DNA of 64,000 bases from an uncultured Selenomonadales bacterium (GCA_900315805.1 ONAN01000004.1:62001-126000), one strand, 5' to 3'. Counted from the stretch's first letter, positions 1-8,535 are shown. Numbers and translations: made by a program. The notes: a model not told the origin generated them from the sequence alone.

Positions 1-210
1 GCCTGGCGGCGGGACATCGTTCCCGGAACGGGCCCGCAGGGCCTTTTTATGCCGGTAGAACAAGAGGATGGGCAGCACGGCCAGGGCGCCCAGCAGCGAC
101 CGGATGGTGATGAAGGAAAAGGTGCCGATGGTTCCCGTGCTGACGCGCTGGAAGAGGAAGGTCGTCCCCCAGATGAGGGCGGCCGTCAGCAGGCAGATAC
201 GGTTTTTCAT
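1..210 (-). CDS. EamA/DMT-family transporter, N-terminal fragment (gene runs off the window)
   Basis: The first 70 codons are present and the rest lies left of position 1. The peptide begins MKNRICLLTAALIWGTTF and continues with a second hydrophobic helix and a basic loop (FYRHKKALRARSG). A first helix carrying an IWGTTF-type motif is typical of drug/metabolite exporters of the EamA family, which are integral inner-membrane proteins of about 290-300 residues with ten helices. The ATG at 210 is preceded by a GGAG ribosome site at a good distance. The substrate cannot be told from this piece. It is divergently placed relative to the ECF operon that starts at 442. Confidence 0.75.
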   Translation of the reverse strand, partial: MKNRICLLTAALIWGTTFLFQRVSTGTIGTFSFITIRSLLGALAVLPILLFYRHKKALRARSGNDVPPPG

Positions 211-341
211 AAAACAAGGCTCCTTTTCCGCGGGATATCGCAGGATAGCGTCTGAAACATGGAAATATTATACTATATAGCAAATAAATATTCAAACGGC
301 GGCCCTGCGGGGCGCGCGGGCCTTTCCGCGCAACCTGCGGA

Positions 342-370
342 TTGACAGTGTTTTCCTATAATGGTACACT
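342..370 (+). promoter_or_regulatory. sigma-A type promoter of the ECF transporter operon
   Basis: TTGACA (342-347), a 17-bp spacer, then TACACT (365-370). It lies 71 bp upstream of the first ORF of the ECF operon. A perfect six-base-pair stem (ACAGAG at 396-401 with CTCTGT at 409-414, seven-base loop) follows in the expected leader. Confidence 0.65.
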
Positions 371-441
371 TTCCCTATATCGAAAGTACAAGCATACAGA
401 GCGTGTGACTCTGTGGATTATGTGGGAAAGCAGGCGTTTTT

Positions 442-1056
442 ATGGAACAATGGAAAGAGATGGCGGCACCGGGCGCGCCCGTGCCGCACGAAGAGACGGT
501 CCCGCCCCTGACGCGGGTGGAGGCCGGCCAGCAGGGGTACCGGTGGGTGGCCATCACGGCCATGCTGTACGCCATCGGCATCATCCTGCACACGGTCAGT
601 CCCAATGTGGGCGGTGTCACCATCAACTGGACCATCGCCATGTACTGCATCGTCATCAATTTGACCAAACCGGGCCTGAAACGGGCCATCGGCATGGGCT
701 TCATCGCGGGAATCACCCTGATTCCGTCGTCGAAATCGGCCTTCCCCCTGGGCAACCTGGCCAGCGAAATCTGCGGCGCTTCCACGTGCTGCCTGCTGCT
801 CAAGGCCATGGCCCTGGTGCGGCTCCAGGATTCGCGCCTCGCGCCGCTTGTGACGGGCTTCTGCTCGACCTTCGTGTCCGGCGGCGTGTTCACCTTCATT
901 TTGAAGCTGATCCTCGGCCTGCCGCTCGCCGTCTGGACCCATGTCATGCTGCCCGTCGTGGCCGTCGTCGGCATCCTCAACGGCGTCGTCACCTTCGGCC
1001 TCTTCGGGCCTGTCAAGAAGCTGTTCTTTGCCCAGGAAGGGGGTAAGGAACAATGA
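442..1056 (+). CDS. ECF transporter S component, TrpP-like
   Basis: A 204-residue membrane protein. A polar N-terminal tail of about 35 residues is followed by five or six hydrophobic segments. It is probably the substrate-binding S subunit of an energy-coupling-factor transporter, because two ECF ATPases and an EcfT-like subunit follow with ATGA overlaps. The segment spacing and pieces such as AIGIILHTVSPNVGG, FPLGNLASE and a final hydrophobic stretch before FGPVKKLF resemble the TrpP family of putative tryptophan S components as I recall it. Tryptophan is therefore a reasonable guess but not shown by the sequence. There is no T-box or other known riboswitch in the short leader. An S component with its own ATPase and T subunits is a group I ECF system. 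Confidence 0.7.
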   Translation: MEQWKEMAAPGAPVPHEETVPPLTRVEAGQQGYRWVAITAMLYAIGIILHTVSPNVGGVTINWTIAMYCIVINLTKPGLKRAIGMGFIAGITLIPSSKSAFPLGNLASEICGASTCCLLLKAMALVRLQDSRLAPLVTGFCSTFVSGGVFTFILKLILGLPLAVWTHVMLPVVAVVGILNGVVTFGLFGPVKKLFFAQEGGKEQ

Positions 1057-1919
1057 ATCCCGTCATCGAATTTGACCACTACTATTTCCAATACATCAAC
1101 GGGAAGGAGCCGGTCCTGCGGAACATCAACCTGCAGATTGAAAAAGGTTCCTTCACGGTCCTCATCGGGCCCAGCGGCGCCGGCAAAACGACGCTGTGCA
1201 AGTCCATGACGGGCATCCTGCCGTACTACATGGGCGGCAGCTATGCCGGCGAGGTGCGCGTCCTCGGCGCGTCGACGAAGGGCAAGAAGGTTTCGGACCT
1301 GGCCATGCAGGTCGGGTTCATGATGGAAGACTACGAAAGCCAGCTCGTCTCCCTGACGGCGGCGGAAGAAGTGGCCTTCGCCCTGGTCAACCACGGCTTC
1401 CCGCCGGAAGAGACGGGGGCACGCGTGAGCCGCGCCCTGGCCGAAGTCGGCCTGCCGGGCCGCGAAAACTACCAGCTCGACGAGCTGTCGGGCGGGCAGC
1501 GGCAGCGCCTGGCCCTGGCCTCCCTGCTGGCGGTCCATCCGGACATCATCGTCCTCGACGAACCGGTCAGCGCCATGGACCCCGACGGCGGCGAAAGCCT
1601 CTACGCCCTCATCCATAAAATCCACGAAACCCACGGCACGACCTTCATCGTCGTCGAACACCGCGTGGAATTCGTGCTGCCTTATATGACGGACCTCGTC
1701 GCCGTGCAGGATGGCCGCATCGCGGCCGCCGGCAAGTGCGAAGATGTCGTGCCCGCCCTGTACGCAAATCCCGTCCTGCGGCCCCTGCTGCCCGACCTGT
1801 GGCAGATCAAGGGCGGCCTCGAAGCCCGCACGGGCCGCCATTTCGGCTTGTGGCGCAACGTGGCCGAAGCCGTGGACGAACTGCACGCCCAGAACATCCG
1901 GAAGGAGGGGAGACCATGA
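1053..1919 (+). CDS. ECF transporter ATPase subunit 1
   Basis: A 288-residue ABC ATPase. Walker A is GPSGAGKTT (about 39-47), the signature is LSGGQRQR (about 145-152) and Walker B is IIVLDEP (about 165-171). The segment in the usual Q-loop place reads GFMMEDYESQ. It starts within the stop of the S-component gene (ATGA) and its own stop overlaps the start of the second ATPase, so the four genes are translationally coupled. It should pair with the next gene product to form the EcfA-EcfA' heterodimer that powers uptake through the T and S subunits. About 50 residues beyond the nucleotide-binding core may be a dimerisation tail. Confidence 0.88.
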   Translation: MNPVIEFDHYYFQYINGKEPVLRNINLQIEKGSFTVLIGPSGAGKTTLCKSMTGILPYYMGGSYAGEVRVLGASTKGKKVSDLAMQVGFMMEDYESQLVSLTAAEEVAFALVNHGFPPEETGARVSRALAEVGLPGRENYQLDELSGGQRQRLALASLLAVHPDIIVLDEPVSAMDPDGGESLYALIHKIHETHGTTFIVVEHRVEFVLPYMTDLVAVQDGRIAAAGKCEDVVPALYANPVLRPLLPDLWQIKGGLEARTGRHFGLWRNVAEAVDELHAQNIRKEGRP

Positions 1920-2749
1920 TTGAAGCGAAAAACATCAACTTCGCCTACCGGCGCGGCATCCCTGTCCTGACGGACATTGACTGCACTATCGGCGACGGCG
2001 AGTTCGTGGCCCTTCTGGGGCACAACGGCAGCGGCAAGACGACGCTGACGCGCCTCTTCATGGCCCTGGACCATCCCCGCAGCGGCCAGATTCTGGTCGA
2101 CGGCGAGGACATCGTCCACTACGAACCGGCCGATCTGGCCGACAAGATCGGCTACGTGTTCCAGAACCCGGACCTGCAGCTTCTGGCGGACACGGTCTAT
2201 GAAGAAGTCGCCTACGGTCCCCGCGTCAAGAAACTGCCCGAGGAAAACATCCGCACCAACGTGGACGAGGCCCTGCGCGTCATGGGCCTGACGCAGCTGA
2301 AAGACCAGTATCCCCGCCTCCTGTCCTTCGGACAGAAGCGCCGTCTCGGCGTGGCGGCGGCCCTGGCCCTGAACCCGCGCACGCTGATCCTCGACGAAAT
2401 CACGAACGGCCAGGACGCAACCGAGCAGGCCGCCATGATGGAGTACCTGAAAGCCCTGAACGAGAAGAAGGGAACGACCATCATCCTCATTACGCACGAT
2501 ATGGACATTGTGCGCCGTTACGCGAAACGGACCATCGTCCTCTGCGACGGCCGCATCGTTTTCGAAGGGACGCCGTCGGCCCTCTTCAGCAGCGGCGAAG
2601 ACCTGAAGGAATGGGGCCTGCGCCGGCCCGTCGTCTCCACCCTGTCCCTGGAGTTCGGCGTGCCCGATGTGGCGGGCTGCGCGGAATTCTGCGATGAACT
2701 GGCGGGACCGCTGGCAGCGGACGCCCCGAAGGGAGGCGCCGCTTTATGA
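1916..2749 (+). CDS. ECF transporter ATPase subunit 2
   Basis: A 277-residue ABC ATPase. I take the ATG at 1916, which overlaps the preceding stop and has a strong GGAGGGGAG site; the open frame continues further upstream but without a comparable start. Walker A is GHNGSGKTT (35-43), the Q-loop is VFQNPD, the signature is LSFGQKRR (136-143) and Walker B is TLILDE (156-161). The residue after the catalytic glutamate is Ile rather than the common Pro, and the signature has Phe in place of Gly, both minor departures. It is the second half of the ECF ATPase heterodimer. Confidence 0.88.
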   Translation: MIEAKNINFAYRRGIPVLTDIDCTIGDGEFVALLGHNGSGKTTLTRLFMALDHPRSGQILVDGEDIVHYEPADLADKIGYVFQNPDLQLLADTVYEEVAYGPRVKKLPEENIRTNVDEALRVMGLTQLKDQYPRLLSFGQKRRLGVAAALALNPRTLILDEITNGQDATEQAAMMEYLKALNEKKGTTIILITHDMDIVRRYAKRTIVLCDGRIVFEGTPSALFSSGEDLKEWGLRRPVVSTLSLEFGVPDVAGCAEFCDELAGPLAADAPKGGAAL

Positions 2750-3435
2750 AACTGAATGCCACCACGTGGATCATCGTCACCCTGGCCGTCACGGCCTGGG
2801 TCTTCATTCTGCCGGTCAAGACCGTCGCCTGCATCCTGGTCATGCAGCTCATCCTGCTGCTCTACATTAAGCGGAGCAAGACCATGCTCGCCGCCATCGG
2901 CGGCCTGTGCGTGTTCACGGGCATGATGATCGCCCTGCAGCTGCTCTTCGGCTCGCCCCTCGACGTGTCCCTCTTCGGCGGCCTGCGCATGCTCGTCATG
3001 ACCCTGGCCTTTTTGTGCATGCTGGCCACGACGAAGATCCAGAGCATCGCCAAGGCCCTCGTGGACCGCTTCCACATGCCTGTGGAATACGCCTTCATGC
3101 TGACCACGGCCCTGCGCTTCGTGCCCAACTTCCTCGAGGACAGCACGGTCACCCTGGACGCCCAGTCCTGCCGCGGCTATTCGAACCGGGGCAATGTGTT
3201 CAAGCGCCTCTGGTCGTATCTGGTCGTCATCCGGCCCCTCGTCATGCGCGCCGTCGCGAAATCGGAAACCCTGGCCCTGTCCATGGAGCTGCGCGGTTTC
3301 GGCGCCAATACCTACAAGAATATGCCGAAGGACCCCTTCCATGCAGCGGACATCGTCGTCCTGGCCATCGTCGTCATCCTGAGCACCTATCCCTTCTGGA
3401 TCAAGCGCGTCCCGGCCCTGCTGCCGTTCTTCTGA
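2746..3435 (+). CDS. ECF transporter T component (EcfT family)
   Basis: A 229-residue membrane protein, last gene of the ECF operon, starting inside the stop of the second ATPase gene. The sequence has hydrophobic segments near residues 8-40, 47-70 and 78-98, and a C-terminal helix. It has the two short x-R-G coupling motifs that T components insert into the ATPase grooves: SCRGYSNRG (about 141-149) and ELRGFG (about 181-186). It ties the S component to the ATPases. A strong terminator follows. Confidence 0.87.
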   Translation: MKLNATTWIIVTLAVTAWVFILPVKTVACILVMQLILLLYIKRSKTMLAAIGGLCVFTGMMIALQLLFGSPLDVSLFGGLRMLVMTLAFLCMLATTKIQSIAKALVDRFHMPVEYAFMLTTALRFVPNFLEDSTVTLDAQSCRGYSNRGNVFKRLWSYLVVIRPLVMRAVAKSETLALSMELRGFGANTYKNMPKDPFHAADIVVLAIVVILSTYPFWIKRVPALLPFF

Positions 3436-3454
3436 GCACGTTCCGGACCTTTCT

Positions 3455-3480
3455 GCCGGCCCCTGCGGGCCGGCTTTTTT
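3455..3480 (+). terminator. Rho-independent terminator of the ECF operon
   Basis: Perfect 8-bp stem GCCGGCCC / GGGCCGGC with a CTGC loop, followed by six T residues. Confidence 0.9.
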
Positions 3481-3496
3481 ATTGCCGGCGGAGCGG

Positions 3497-3527
3497 TTAT
3501 CCACATCTTATCCACAAGATTTCCACA
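3497..3527 (+). promoter_or_regulatory. Cluster of DnaA boxes upstream of nrdD
   Basis: Two perfect TTATCCACA nonamers (3497-3505 and 3508-3516) and a third diverged copy ATTTCCACA (3519-3527) sit on the same strand at an exact 11-bp pitch. The nonamer is the classic high-affinity DnaA box. The cluster is 50 bp upstream of the nrdD -35 element. Confidence 0.75.
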
Positions 3528-3563
3528 AGATATTGATGAAATTCCAAATTTTGCAAAGAAAAA

Positions 3564-3610
3564 CAACTAGATATAGTTGCCAAAACGGGACGGGTGTGCT
3601 AGAATAAGCT
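3564..3610 (+). promoter_or_regulatory. nrdDG promoter with NrdR boxes
   Basis: The promoter reads TTGCCA (3577-3582), 17 bp, TAGAAT (3600-3605) with an extended TG motif. A 16-bp palindrome CAACTAGATATAGTTG (3564-3579) matches the core of the NrdR box (CwATATaTwG) and overlaps the -35. A weaker box-like element CTAGAATAAG begins 32 bp downstream of the equivalent position and overlaps the -10. A box pair three helical turns apart is the usual NrdR arrangement, so dATP/ATP-responsive repression by NrdR is expected. The nrdR gene itself is not in the window. Confidence 0.7.
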
Positions 3611-3683
3611 CAGACGCATTTGTTAATAGGAATATTGCTTATTAGGAAAATGTACAAATAACGGAAGAAAGGGCGGCATCATC

Positions 3684-5819
3684 ATGAGCGTAACGAAAGT
3701 CATCAAACGGGACGGCACCATCGTCGATTTCGACCTGCAGAAGATCATCATCGCCATCGGCAAGGCCAACGCGGCTGTGGAGGAGGCGGAACGCCTGGAC
3801 GAGGACCGGGTGCGCGCCATCGCGGCGTACGTGCAGCGGCGCGACAAGAACCGCCTGCTCGTGGAAGATATCCAGGACATGGTGGAACGGCAGCTCCAGG
3901 AGGCGGGCAAGTTCGAACTGGCGAAGGCCTACATCATCTACCGCTACCGCCGGGCCCTGGTGCGCAAGTCCAACACGACGGACGAATCCATTCTCTCCCT
4001 CATCCGCAACAGCAACAAGGATGTCATGGAGGAGAACAGCAACAAGAACGCCGTCATGGCTTCGACGCAGCGCGACCTGATCGCCGGCGAGGTCTCCAAG
4101 GACCTGACGCGGCGCGTGATCCTGCCGGAAAAGATTTCCAAGGCCCATGACGAGGGCGTCCTGCATTTCCACGACATGGATTATTTCATCCAGCCCATTT
4201 TCAACTGCTGCCTCATCGATATCGGCGACATGCTGGACAACGGCACGGTCATGAATGGCAAGCTCATCGAGTCGCCGAAGAGCTTCCAGGTGGCGTGCAA
4301 CGTGATGACCCAGATCATCGCGTCCGTCGCGTCGAGCCAGTACGGCGGCCAGTCCGTCGATGTGTCCCATCTGGGCAAGTACCTGCGCCGCAGCAAGGAG
4401 AAATTCACGAAGCGGGCGTATGAGGCCCTTGGCGCCGGCGCGGATCCGGAGATCGTGCGGAAAGTCGTGGACGAGCGCCTGCGCGAGGAGCTCAAGGCGG
4501 GCGTGCAGACCATCCAGTACCAGATCAACACCCTCATGACGACGAACGGCCAGTCGCCCTTCGTGACCCTTTTCCTGTACCTGCGGGACGGCGACCCCTA
4601 TATCGAAGAGAACGCCATGATCATCGAGGAAATCATCCGCCAGCGTTACCAGGGCATCAAGAATGAAGTCGGCGTGTACGTGACGCCGGCCTTTCCGAAG
4701 CTGGTCTACGTGCTCGACGAAAACAACAACCTGACGGGCGGCAAGTACGATTACCTGACCCGCCTGGCCGTCAAGTGCAGCGCCAAGCGGATGTACCCGG
4801 ATTACATCAGCGCCAGGAAGATGCGCGAGAACTATGCGGGCAATGTCTTCAGCCCCATGGGCTGCCGCAGTTTCCTGTCCCCCTGGAAGGACAAGGACGG
4901 TAACTATAAGTTCGAAGGCCGCTTCAACCAGGGCGTCGTGTCCATCAACCTGCCGCAGATCGGCCTCATCGCCCACGGCGACGAGGACAAGTTCTGGAAA
5001 CTCTTCGACGAGCGGCTGCAGCTGTGCTTCGAAGCCCTCATGATCCGCCACAACGCCCTGCTGGGCGTGCGCAGCGACGTGAGCCCCATCCACTGGCAGT
5101 ACGGCGCCATCGCCCGCCTGCCCAAGGGAGCGAAGATCGACAAGTACCTGATGGACGGCTATTCGACCCTGTCCCTGGGCTATATCGGCCTCTACGAAGT
5201 GACCGTGGCCATGAAGGGGAAGAGCCATACGACGCCCGAAGGCAAGGAATTCGCCCTGCGCGTCATGCAGCACATGCGCGACGCCTGCGACCGCTGGAAA
5301 CGGGAAACGGGCCTGGGCTTCGCCCTCTACGGCACGCCGGCGGAATCGCTGTGCTACCGCTTCGCCCGCGTCGACAAGGAACGTTTCGGCACCATCAAGG
5401 ACATTACGGACAAGGGCTACTACACCAACTCCTACCACGTCGATGTACGCGAACCGATCGACGCCTTCTCGAAGTTCGAATTTGAAAGCGCCTTCCAGAA
5501 AATCTCGTCCGGCGGGGCCATCAGCTATGTCGAAGTCCCGAATATGGAAAAAAATCTCCAGGCGCTCGAATCTGTGGTAAAATTTATATATGACAACATT
5601 CAGTATGCCGAATTCAATACGAAGTCGGACTACTGCATGGTCTGCGGTTACGACGGCGAAATCGTCATCAACGATGACAATGAGTGGGAGTGCCCGCAGT
5701 GCCATAATAAGGATCATGCGAAGATGAACGTGACGCGCCGTACCTGCGGCTACCTGGGAGAAAACTTCTGGAACGTGGGGAAGACAAAAGAAATCAAGGC
5801 GCGCGTACTGCACTTATAA
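3684..5819 (+). CDS. nrdD: Anaerobic ribonucleoside-triphosphate reductase
   Basis: A 711-residue class III ribonucleotide reductase that converts ribonucleoside triphosphates to deoxyribonucleotides without oxygen, using a glycyl radical. An ATP-cone domain occupies about residues 1-95 (VTKVIKRDGTIVDFD). The catalytic barrel follows. A zinc site is formed by Cys651, Cys654, Cys670 and Cys673. The radical motif RTCGYLG puts the glycyl radical on Gly689. nrdG, encoding its activase, follows 55 bp downstream. The leader carries DnaA boxes and NrdR boxes. Confidence 0.97.
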   Translation: MSVTKVIKRDGTIVDFDLQKIIIAIGKANAAVEEAERLDEDRVRAIAAYVQRRDKNRLLVEDIQDMVERQLQEAGKFELAKAYIIYRYRRALVRKSNTTDESILSLIRNSNKDVMEENSNKNAVMASTQRDLIAGEVSKDLTRRVILPEKISKAHDEGVLHFHDMDYFIQPIFNCCLIDIGDMLDNGTVMNGKLIESPKSFQVACNVMTQIIASVASSQYGGQSVDVSHLGKYLRRSKEKFTKRAYEALGAGADPEIVRKVVDERLREELKAGVQTIQYQINTLMTTNGQSPFVTLFLYLRDGDPYIEENAMIIEEIIRQRYQGIKNEVGVYVTPAFPKLVYVLDENNNLTGGKYDYLTRLAVKCSAKRMYPDYISARKMRENYAGNVFSPMGCRSFLSPWKDKDGNYKFEGRFNQGVVSINLPQIGLIAHGDEDKFWKLFDERLQLCFEALMIRHNALLGVRSDVSPIHWQYGAIARLPKGAKIDKYLMDGYSTLSLGYIGLYEVTVAMKGKSHTTPEGKEFALRVMQHMRDACDRWKRETGLGFALYGTPAESLCYRFARVDKERFGTIKDITDKGYYTNSYHVDVREPIDAFSKFEFESAFQKISSGGAISYVEVPNMEKNLQALESVVKFIYDNIQYAEFNTKSDYCMVCGYDGEIVINDDNEWECPQCHNKDHAKMNVTRRTCGYLGENFWNVGKTKEIKARVLHL

Positions 5820-5873
5820 CCGGCACGTCCAACCGGGGCAGCATCGCGCGGTGGTATCGAAGGGAGTGTTATT

Positions 5874-6413
5874 TTGAACTATGCAACTTTGAAACGCCAT
5901 GATATCGCGAACGGACCCGGTGTACGCGTCTCCCTGTTTGTGAGCGGCTGCGAGCATCACTGCAAGGGCTGCTTCAACCCCGAAACCTGGGACTTTAATT
6001 ACGGAAAGCCCTTCACGGGCGACATGATGGACAAGATCGTCCGGGCCTGCAACCACGATTTCATAGCCGGCCTGAGCCTTCTGGGCGGCGAACCCATGCA
6101 TCCCGCCAACCAGGCCACGGTGCTGCGTGTCATGAAGACCTTCCGGAACGTGTTTCCCCACAAGACCATCTGGTGTTACACCGGATACCTGTTCGAGGAC
6201 CTGCGGGACGGCAAAGTCGGCGACCCTGCCGTCGTAAAGGAAATGCTCTCCCTCATCGACGTGCTCGTCGACGGCGAGTTCCACGAAGCCGAAAAGGACC
6301 TGAACCTGCGCTTCCGGGGCAGCCGGAACCAGCGCCTCATCCGCGCGGCCGATTCCCTCAAGGCAGGCACCATCCTTTTGTGGGAAGACGAAGAAACAGA
6401 AAAGAAGGATTGA
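5874..6413 (+). CDS. nrdG: Anaerobic ribonucleotide reductase activating protein (radical SAM)
   Basis: A 179-residue radical SAM activase that generates the glycyl radical on NrdD. The iron-sulfur motif is Cys26-x3-Cys30-x2-Cys33 (GCEHHCKGC). A GGE motif (SLLGGEPMHP) follows near residue 68. The start is TTG at 5874, preceded by AAGGGAG; no ATG fits the conserved N-terminus, which begins NYATLKRHDIANGPGVR. It lies just downstream of nrdD with no terminator between, so the two are one operon. The length is normal for the family. Confidence 0.95.
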   Translation: MNYATLKRHDIANGPGVRVSLFVSGCEHHCKGCFNPETWDFNYGKPFTGDMMDKIVRACNHDFIAGLSLLGGEPMHPANQATVLRVMKTFRNVFPHKTIWCYTGYLFEDLRDGKVGDPAVVKEMLSLIDVLVDGEFHEAEKDLNLRFRGSRNQRLIRAADSLKAGTILLWEDEETEKKD

Positions 6414-6419
6414 ACCATC

Positions 6420-7619
6420 ATGACGGAAAAATTGTATGAACAGGATTCCTTTCTGAAGGAATGCGAAGCGACGGTCGAAGAATGTGAAATCGCGCCGGAA
6501 GGGTATGCCATCGTGCTGGACCGTTCCGTGCTGTTCCCCGAAGGCGGCGGACAGCTGAGCGACACGGGCGCCATCAACGGAGCCCCCGTGACGGCCGTCA
6601 AGGAATGGAAAGGCAAGATCATCAACTACTGCAAGCAGGCCTTCCCGGTCGGCAGCAAAGTCAAGGTGACGCTGGACTGGAAGACGCGCCTGGACCACAT
6701 GCAGCAGCACTGCGGCGAACACATGCTGTCCTACGCGTTCTGGAAACTCTTCGGGGCCAACAACATCGGGTTCCATATGAGTGAAAACCTCGTCACCATC
6801 GACCTGGACAAGGAAGTCACCCTGGAAGAGGCCATGAAGGCCGAGGACTTCGCCAACCAGCAGGTCTGGGACAACCGTCCCATCACGGTCTGCTACAAAC
6901 CGCATACAGAAGTAGCGAAGATCCCCATGCGCAAAAAGAATGAGAAGATCACGGGCATGCTGCGCCTCGTCTCCATCGAAGGCAGCGACATCTGCACGTG
7001 CTGCGGCACTCATCCGGCCGCCACGGGCACCGTGGGCCTCATCAAGATCACCCGCATCGAAAAGCACAAGACCGGCACGCGCGTCGAATTCCTGTGCGGC
7101 CGCTGGGCCCTGGAAGACGCCCGCCGCAAGATGCTCTGGATCCAGGAGGCCAGCAACCACCTGAGCACCAGCGAAGACAAAGTCATGGCGGCCATCGAGA
7201 AGATGGAAGGCGAAATCGCCTCCCTGAAAGAGCAGCTCCGCGCCAAGATCGGCCAGCTGCAGGAAGGGGAAGTGCAGGCCCTCGCCGCCAACGCCCCGGT
7301 CAACCAGGCCGGCAGCAAAGTCCTCGTCGCCGTGGAAGACGGCTATGACCCGAAATCGGCCAAGACCCTGCTGAACAAGCTGACGGCCATCCCCGGCAGC
7401 GTCGCCGGCGTCGTGTACCATAACGGCGACCGCGTGAACTACCTGTTCGGCCTCGGCGAAGGTACCCAAGGCGACTGCAAAGCCGCCGTGCAGAAGGCCA
7501 ACGAGCTCTTCAGCGGCAAAGGCGGCGGCAAATCCGCATCCGCCCAGGGCGGCGGCACCTACAGCAAAGACTGGAAGCAGAAGGCCGAAGCGCTCATTGA
7601 AGCCTTGAAGGCTATGTAA
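6420..7619 (+). CDS. Alanyl-tRNA editing protein, AlaX-L type with DHHA1 domain
   Basis: A 399-residue free-standing homologue of the editing half of alanyl-tRNA synthetase. It should hydrolyse mischarged Ser-tRNA(Ala). The N-terminal part has the tRNA-editing FPEGGGQ segment (about 39-45). The zinc-binding HxxxH is at His97/His101 (HCGEH) and the second pair is CxxxH at Cys194/His198 (CCGTH). A coiled region around 240-280 is followed by a DHHA1 domain and a Gly/Ser-rich stretch near 365-380. It starts 6 bp after nrdG, so it is probably co-transcribed. No aminoacylation core is present, which separates it from AlaRS. Serine and alanine metabolism genes are prominent elsewhere in the window. 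Confidence 0.9.
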   Translation: MTEKLYEQDSFLKECEATVEECEIAPEGYAIVLDRSVLFPEGGGQLSDTGAINGAPVTAVKEWKGKIINYCKQAFPVGSKVKVTLDWKTRLDHMQQHCGEHMLSYAFWKLFGANNIGFHMSENLVTIDLDKEVTLEEAMKAEDFANQQVWDNRPITVCYKPHTEVAKIPMRKKNEKITGMLRLVSIEGSDICTCCGTHPAATGTVGLIKITRIEKHKTGTRVEFLCGRWALEDARRKMLWIQEASNHLSTSEDKVMAAIEKMEGEIASLKEQLRAKIGQLQEGEVQALAANAPVNQAGSKVLVAVEDGYDPKSAKTLLNKLTAIPGSVAGVVYHNGDRVNYLFGLGEGTQGDCKAAVQKANELFSGKGGGKSASAQGGGTYSKDWKQKAEALIEALKAM

Positions 7620-7644
7620 CCTGTTCGAACCATTCTTCCCAATA

Positions 7645-7682
7645 AAAATGCCGTTACCGGTTCAGGCCGGTAACGGCGTTTT
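7645..7682. terminator. Bidirectional terminator between the editing-protein gene and the DedA gene
   Basis: Perfect 11-bp stem (7650-7660 with 7667-7677) flanked by T-rich sequence on the right and A-rich on the left, so it can serve the two convergent genes. Confidence 0.85.
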
Positions 7683-7693
7683 CGCTTTCTTTA

Positions 7694-8347
7694 TTATTTT
7701 CCTTCCTTGCGGGACCGCAGCACTTCCACCACGAGGGGCAGGACGGACACGATGATGATGCCCAGGGCCACGTGGCCGAAGTTGTTCTTGACGAAGGGGA
7801 TGTTCCCGAAGAAATATCCCGCGCCGGAGAAGAGGGCGACCCAGGCCAGGCCTCCCAGGAAATTGTAGTGCAGGAACGTGCGGTAGTGCATGGTGCCGAT
7901 GCCGGCCACGAACGGCGCGAAGGTGCGCACGATGGGCACGAAGCGGCACAGGAAGATGGCTTTGTGACCGTGTTTTTCGTAGAAATGCTGTGCCTTTTCC
8001 ACGTGTTCCGGCTTGATGAGCCGGTTCTTGCTCTTCAAAATCCGCAGCCCGAACTTTTCCCCGATCCAGTAGTTGCACGTGTCCCCCAGCACGGCGGCTG
8101 CGAGACAGATGGCGAAGAAGTACCCGAAATGCAGGCTGTTGGCCGTCGCCGACAAGGCGCCGCACGCGAAAAGCAGGGAATCGCCCGGCAGGAACGGGGT
8201 GACGACGAGGCCTGTTTCGCAGAACAGAATCAGGAACAGCAGAAAATAGATCAAGGAACCGTAGGCAGCCATAATGGCCGGAATGTAGCGGTCAAAATGC
8301 ATCACGTATTCGCTGAAGAAATAGATGAGCTGGCTGAGTACATCCAT
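7694..8347 (-). CDS. DedA-family membrane protein
   Basis: A 217-residue integral membrane protein of the DedA/SNARE-associated family. These proteins are linked to envelope homeostasis and polyprenyl-phosphate or phospholipid translocation. Diagnostic pieces include FCETGLVVTPFLPGDSLLF (about 45-63), GDTCNYWIGEKFG and FCRFVPIVRTFAPFVAGIG-like segments. The start is the ATG at 8347, which has a GGAGG site 12 bp upstream. The longer open frame reaching 8446 runs through the promoter region and is not used here. It is convergent with the preceding gene. Confidence 0.9.
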   Translation of the reverse strand: MDVLSQLIYFFSEYVMHFDRYIPAIMAAYGSLIYFLLFLILFCETGLVVTPFLPGDSLLFACGALSATANSLHFGYFFAICLAAAVLGDTCNYWIGEKFGLRILKSKNRLIKPEHVEKAQHFYEKHGHKAIFLCRFVPIVRTFAPFVAGIGTMHYRTFLHYNFLGGLAWVALFSGAGYFFGNIPFVKNNFGHVALGIIIVSVLPLVVEVLRSRKEGK

Positions 8348-8421
8348 AAATGATAAAACCTCCAATTGTATTTGCGGATGTATTTTAACACAAATCGCCA
8401 AAGAATGATATAATAAATTAT

Positions 8422-8447
8422 TGTGTGAGAAAAAATGTTCACACAAC
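8422..8447. promoter_or_regulatory. Perfect inverted repeat in the dedA-map intergenic region
   Basis: TTGTGTGA (8422-8429) and TCACACAA (8440-8447) are exact 8-bp inverted arms separated by 10 bases. They lie between the divergent genes dedA and map. TATAAT-like hexamers occur on both sides (8409-8414 region and 8477-8482 region). It could be an operator or an mRNA hairpin. Confidence 0.5.
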
Positions 8448-8535
8448 GTTTGAAGTTTACCGGTTAGCGGCTGCTTATAATATAAGGGTAAAGTCCGTTA
8501 TCAGAGTAAGGTTAGTTTGGAAGAAGGAGTTCTAT

